From Flavobacteriales bacterium (GTDB lineage: Bacteria; Bacteroidota; Bacteroidia; Flavobacteriales_D; Crocinitomicaceae): 41,981 bases of DNA. Each line of letters starts with the position of its first letter. Position 1 is the first letter of the stretch. This document shows positions 40,772-41,981 of this stretch, one piece after another. The notes under the pieces are model-generated. The model was not told the DNA's origin. It made no database searches and saw nothing but the letters and a program-made list of their open reading frames with translations. Location of the stretch: contig CANMTO010000018.1 of assembly GCA_947500755.1 (NCBI GenBank), forward strand, positions 1 to 41,981, given 5' to 3'. The translations under genes were made by a program, and so were the position numbers.

Positions 40772-41846
40772 GGGCATTGAATTTCACCTCGAAAAGATTG
40801 GGCCAATATTTCCCGGTAATGTAGATTTTTTTGGTTTTTTCGTTGTAAGCGATTCCGTTGAGCACCTCCCCATTTCCCTTTCCTTTTTGAACAGCAGGAG
40901 TTGCATCAATAGTAGCAACAACCTTCCCTGTAGCGGGGTCAATAACGGCAATGAGATTGCTGGTCCAAACATTTGCATAAATGAGTCCATTAATGAATTC
41001 CAGTTCATTCAACTTGGTGATAGCCCCTTCATGGGTATAGGCTTGAACTACACGGATCTCTTTAAACGTTTTGGGGTCTCTAAAGGTTAATCGCTCACTG
41101 CCGTCGGACATGATTAAATATGTGCCATCATAGGTTATTCCCCAGCCTTCGCCCGCATAGGTAAATTGTTTTATCGGTTCAAAGTCGTTTTTGTTGTAAA
41201 CATAACACACGTTATTCTGCCATGTAATTTGGAATAGTTTCTCTCCAACAATGGTAATGCCTTCTCCGAAAACCGGAACGGGCTGTCCTTTTCTTCGAAT
41301 CATTGCCCCCGTATTTAAGTCAACTTCACCGATCAGTGTGGCCCCAATACCACGTGGGTCTCCCGTCCCTTCGAATAGGTTGTCCCCAGAAAAAACCAAG
41401 CCTTGAGTAAAGGAGGAATCGTTGTGTGGAAATTGGTTTAGGATTGTTAAGTTCCAGGTTTGAGGAGGAGTGTCTGATAGTACATACAGGACACGTTCAT
41501 CTTCTGTTTGCCCTAGCGAAGGATGTTTAGCAGTTATTTTGAGCGCGTGAGCACCAAGCGTTAATAAGGCTTTCGGTATGCAGATTTTTGTTTGTTTTTT
41601 GGCATTTGCGTACGTGTTAAGTAGACTGTCGTCTAAATAAATACGGACAGTTACTCCCTCCTCCGTGGTGAGGGCAATCGTTTCAAAGGATTCACCAAAG
41701 ATTCTGGATAGATTTCCTTCCTTTTCAAAGTAGGATATGGGTCCCAAGGGCCGGTCGTCTTCAGTATTTACAAAGGTGTTAAAGATAAATGCGCCCGCCA
41801 CTAAGCCAAGCAGTCCAATGATGAGTAAGGTCGTTTTATTTTTCAT
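40755..41846 (-). CDS. Glutaminyl-peptide cyclotransferase (glutamine cyclotransferase)
   Basis: A 363-residue protein of the plant/bacterial glutamine cyclotransferase family, a five-bladed beta-propeller that cyclises N-terminal Gln to pyroglutamate. Recognised stretches are FPHNDSSFTQGLVFSGDNLF, EGTGDPRGIGATLIGEVDL, GEGITIVGEKLFQITWQNN, EGWGITYDGTYLIMSDGS and LNELEFINGLIYANVW. An N-terminal hydrophobic segment (about 6-22) exports or anchors it, and residues 35-115 look like a separate beta domain. Many T9SS cargo proteins mature to N-terminal pyroglutamate, so a role in capping exported proteins is plausible; this is inference. The ATG at 41846 overlaps the ytxJ stop by 11 bases; a TTG at 41873 is the longer alternative. 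Confidence 0.9.
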   Translation of the reverse strand: MKNKTTLLIIGLLGLVAGAFIFNTFVNTEDDRPLGPISYFEKEGNLSRIFGESFETIALTTEEGVTVRIYLDDSLLNTYANAKKQTKICIPKALLTLGAHALKITAKHPSLGQTEDERVLYVLSDTPPQTWNLTILNQFPHNDSSFTQGLVFSGDNLFEGTGDPRGIGATLIGEVDLNTGAMIRRKGQPVPVFGEGITIVGEKLFQITWQNNVCYVYNKNDFEPIKQFTYAGEGWGITYDGTYLIMSDGSERLTFRDPKTFKEIRVVQAYTHEGAITKLNELEFINGLIYANVWTSNLIAVIDPATGKVVATIDATPAVQKGKGNGEVLNGIAYNEKTKKIYITGKYWPNLFEVKFNAPNRAL

Positions 41847-41981
41847 AGCATGCAGCAATAAACTCACAGTCAATACCCTCGTGCGAGGTGCTTCCTAATA
41901 ATGTTCCATCCTTGACCACGAAAAGCTGTGGAGATTGATGGGGAACTTGAAAATAATCAGATAGATCATTGGATATTTGGC
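41836..41981 (-). CDS. ytxJ: YtxJ family bacilliredoxin, C-terminal part (cut by window edge)
   Basis: The last 47 complete codons of a gene entering from the right edge. The peptide contains QVPHQSPQLFVVKDG followed by STSHEGID, which is the C-terminal half of the thioredoxin-like YtxJ/BrxC bacilliredoxin, including the cis-Pro (SPQ) and the TSH stretch. The redox Cys lies upstream of the window. This family removes bacillithiol from proteins, implying that the organism makes bacillithiol. The frame ends with TAA at 41836-41838, overlapping the start of the glutamine cyclotransferase gene by 11 bases. It is too short to verify further. Confidence 0.72.
   Translation of the reverse strand, partial: QISNDLSDYFQVPHQSPQLFVVKDGTLLGSTSHEGIDCEFIAACYEK

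Noticed and set aside
1..41981. CRISPR arrays, insertion sequences, prophage or a defence island
   Set aside because: I saw no regular direct-repeat array, transposase, integrase, phage structural gene or recognisable defence gene. The AddB-like nuclease is a recombination protein.

Overview
The window looks like chromosomal core from a member of the Bacteroidota, probably a marine or freshwater Flavobacteriales-type organism. The evidence is direct: two secreted proteins carry type IX secretion (T9SS) type A C-terminal sorting domains, one protein carries a gliding-motility-type C-terminal domain, and Bacteroidota-restricted families (DUF4286, DUF4296, DUF6029, Omp28) are present. TAnnTTTG -7 promoter boxes recur throughout, and upstream Shine-Dalgarno sequences are mostly weak or absent. 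Base composition is moderately AT-rich. I see no insertion sequence, prophage, CRISPR array or plasmid gene, and genes are tightly packed, often with overlapping ends.

Layout. 1-4647: a dCMP deaminase overlapping a CtpA-type S41 protease, convergent with a large RND/MMPL-like transporter. 4648-5225: the only gene-poor stretch above 300 bases. It holds a tRNA-Gly/tRNA-Leu operon followed by three terminator-like hairpins and a degenerate second copy of the tRNA-Leu 3' end. 5226-10507: mutS, a divergent SpoU/TrmH methyltransferase, then the yicC-gmk-nadD operon. 10550-13201: a thioredoxin-fold secreted protein, divergent from an ECF sigma factor and its membrane-anchored partner. 13250-18840: tRNA-Leu(CAA), hutI, a TraB/GumN protein and an AddB-like nuclease. 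18956-23980: a small acidic protein, a LysE-family exporter, a MORN-type repeat protein and RNase R. 23992-28763: two T9SS cargo proteins flanking a TlpA / DUF6029 / Omp28 operon. 28833-31864: a four-gene rsmA operon. 31850-34220: a GT2 synthase / dihydroorotase / DUF4296 lipoprotein operon. 34374-36122: RseP protease and a group III truncated haemoglobin. 36131-41981: a 1139-residue probable outer-membrane protein, a GH16 glycosidase, a glutamine cyclotransferase and the 3' end of a YtxJ-type bacilliredoxin.

How the parts fit. Housekeeping functions (mismatch repair, rRNA and tRNA modification, NAD, GMP and pyrimidine synthesis) are interleaved with envelope functions (T9SS cargo, lipoproteins, periplasmic thioredoxin-fold proteins, intramembrane protease, envelope sigma factor). 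The most interesting unit is the sigma factor with a partner that has anti-sigma topology but ends in a gliding/T9SS-type domain. Other points of note are recurrent promoter boxes directly against start codons (possible leaderless mRNAs), the duplicated tRNA-tail/terminator module, an AddB-like nuclease apparently lacking its last iron-sulfur cysteine, and a dihydroorotase with Gln in place of the first metal His. I did not find a clearly undescribed multi-gene system such as a defence island.
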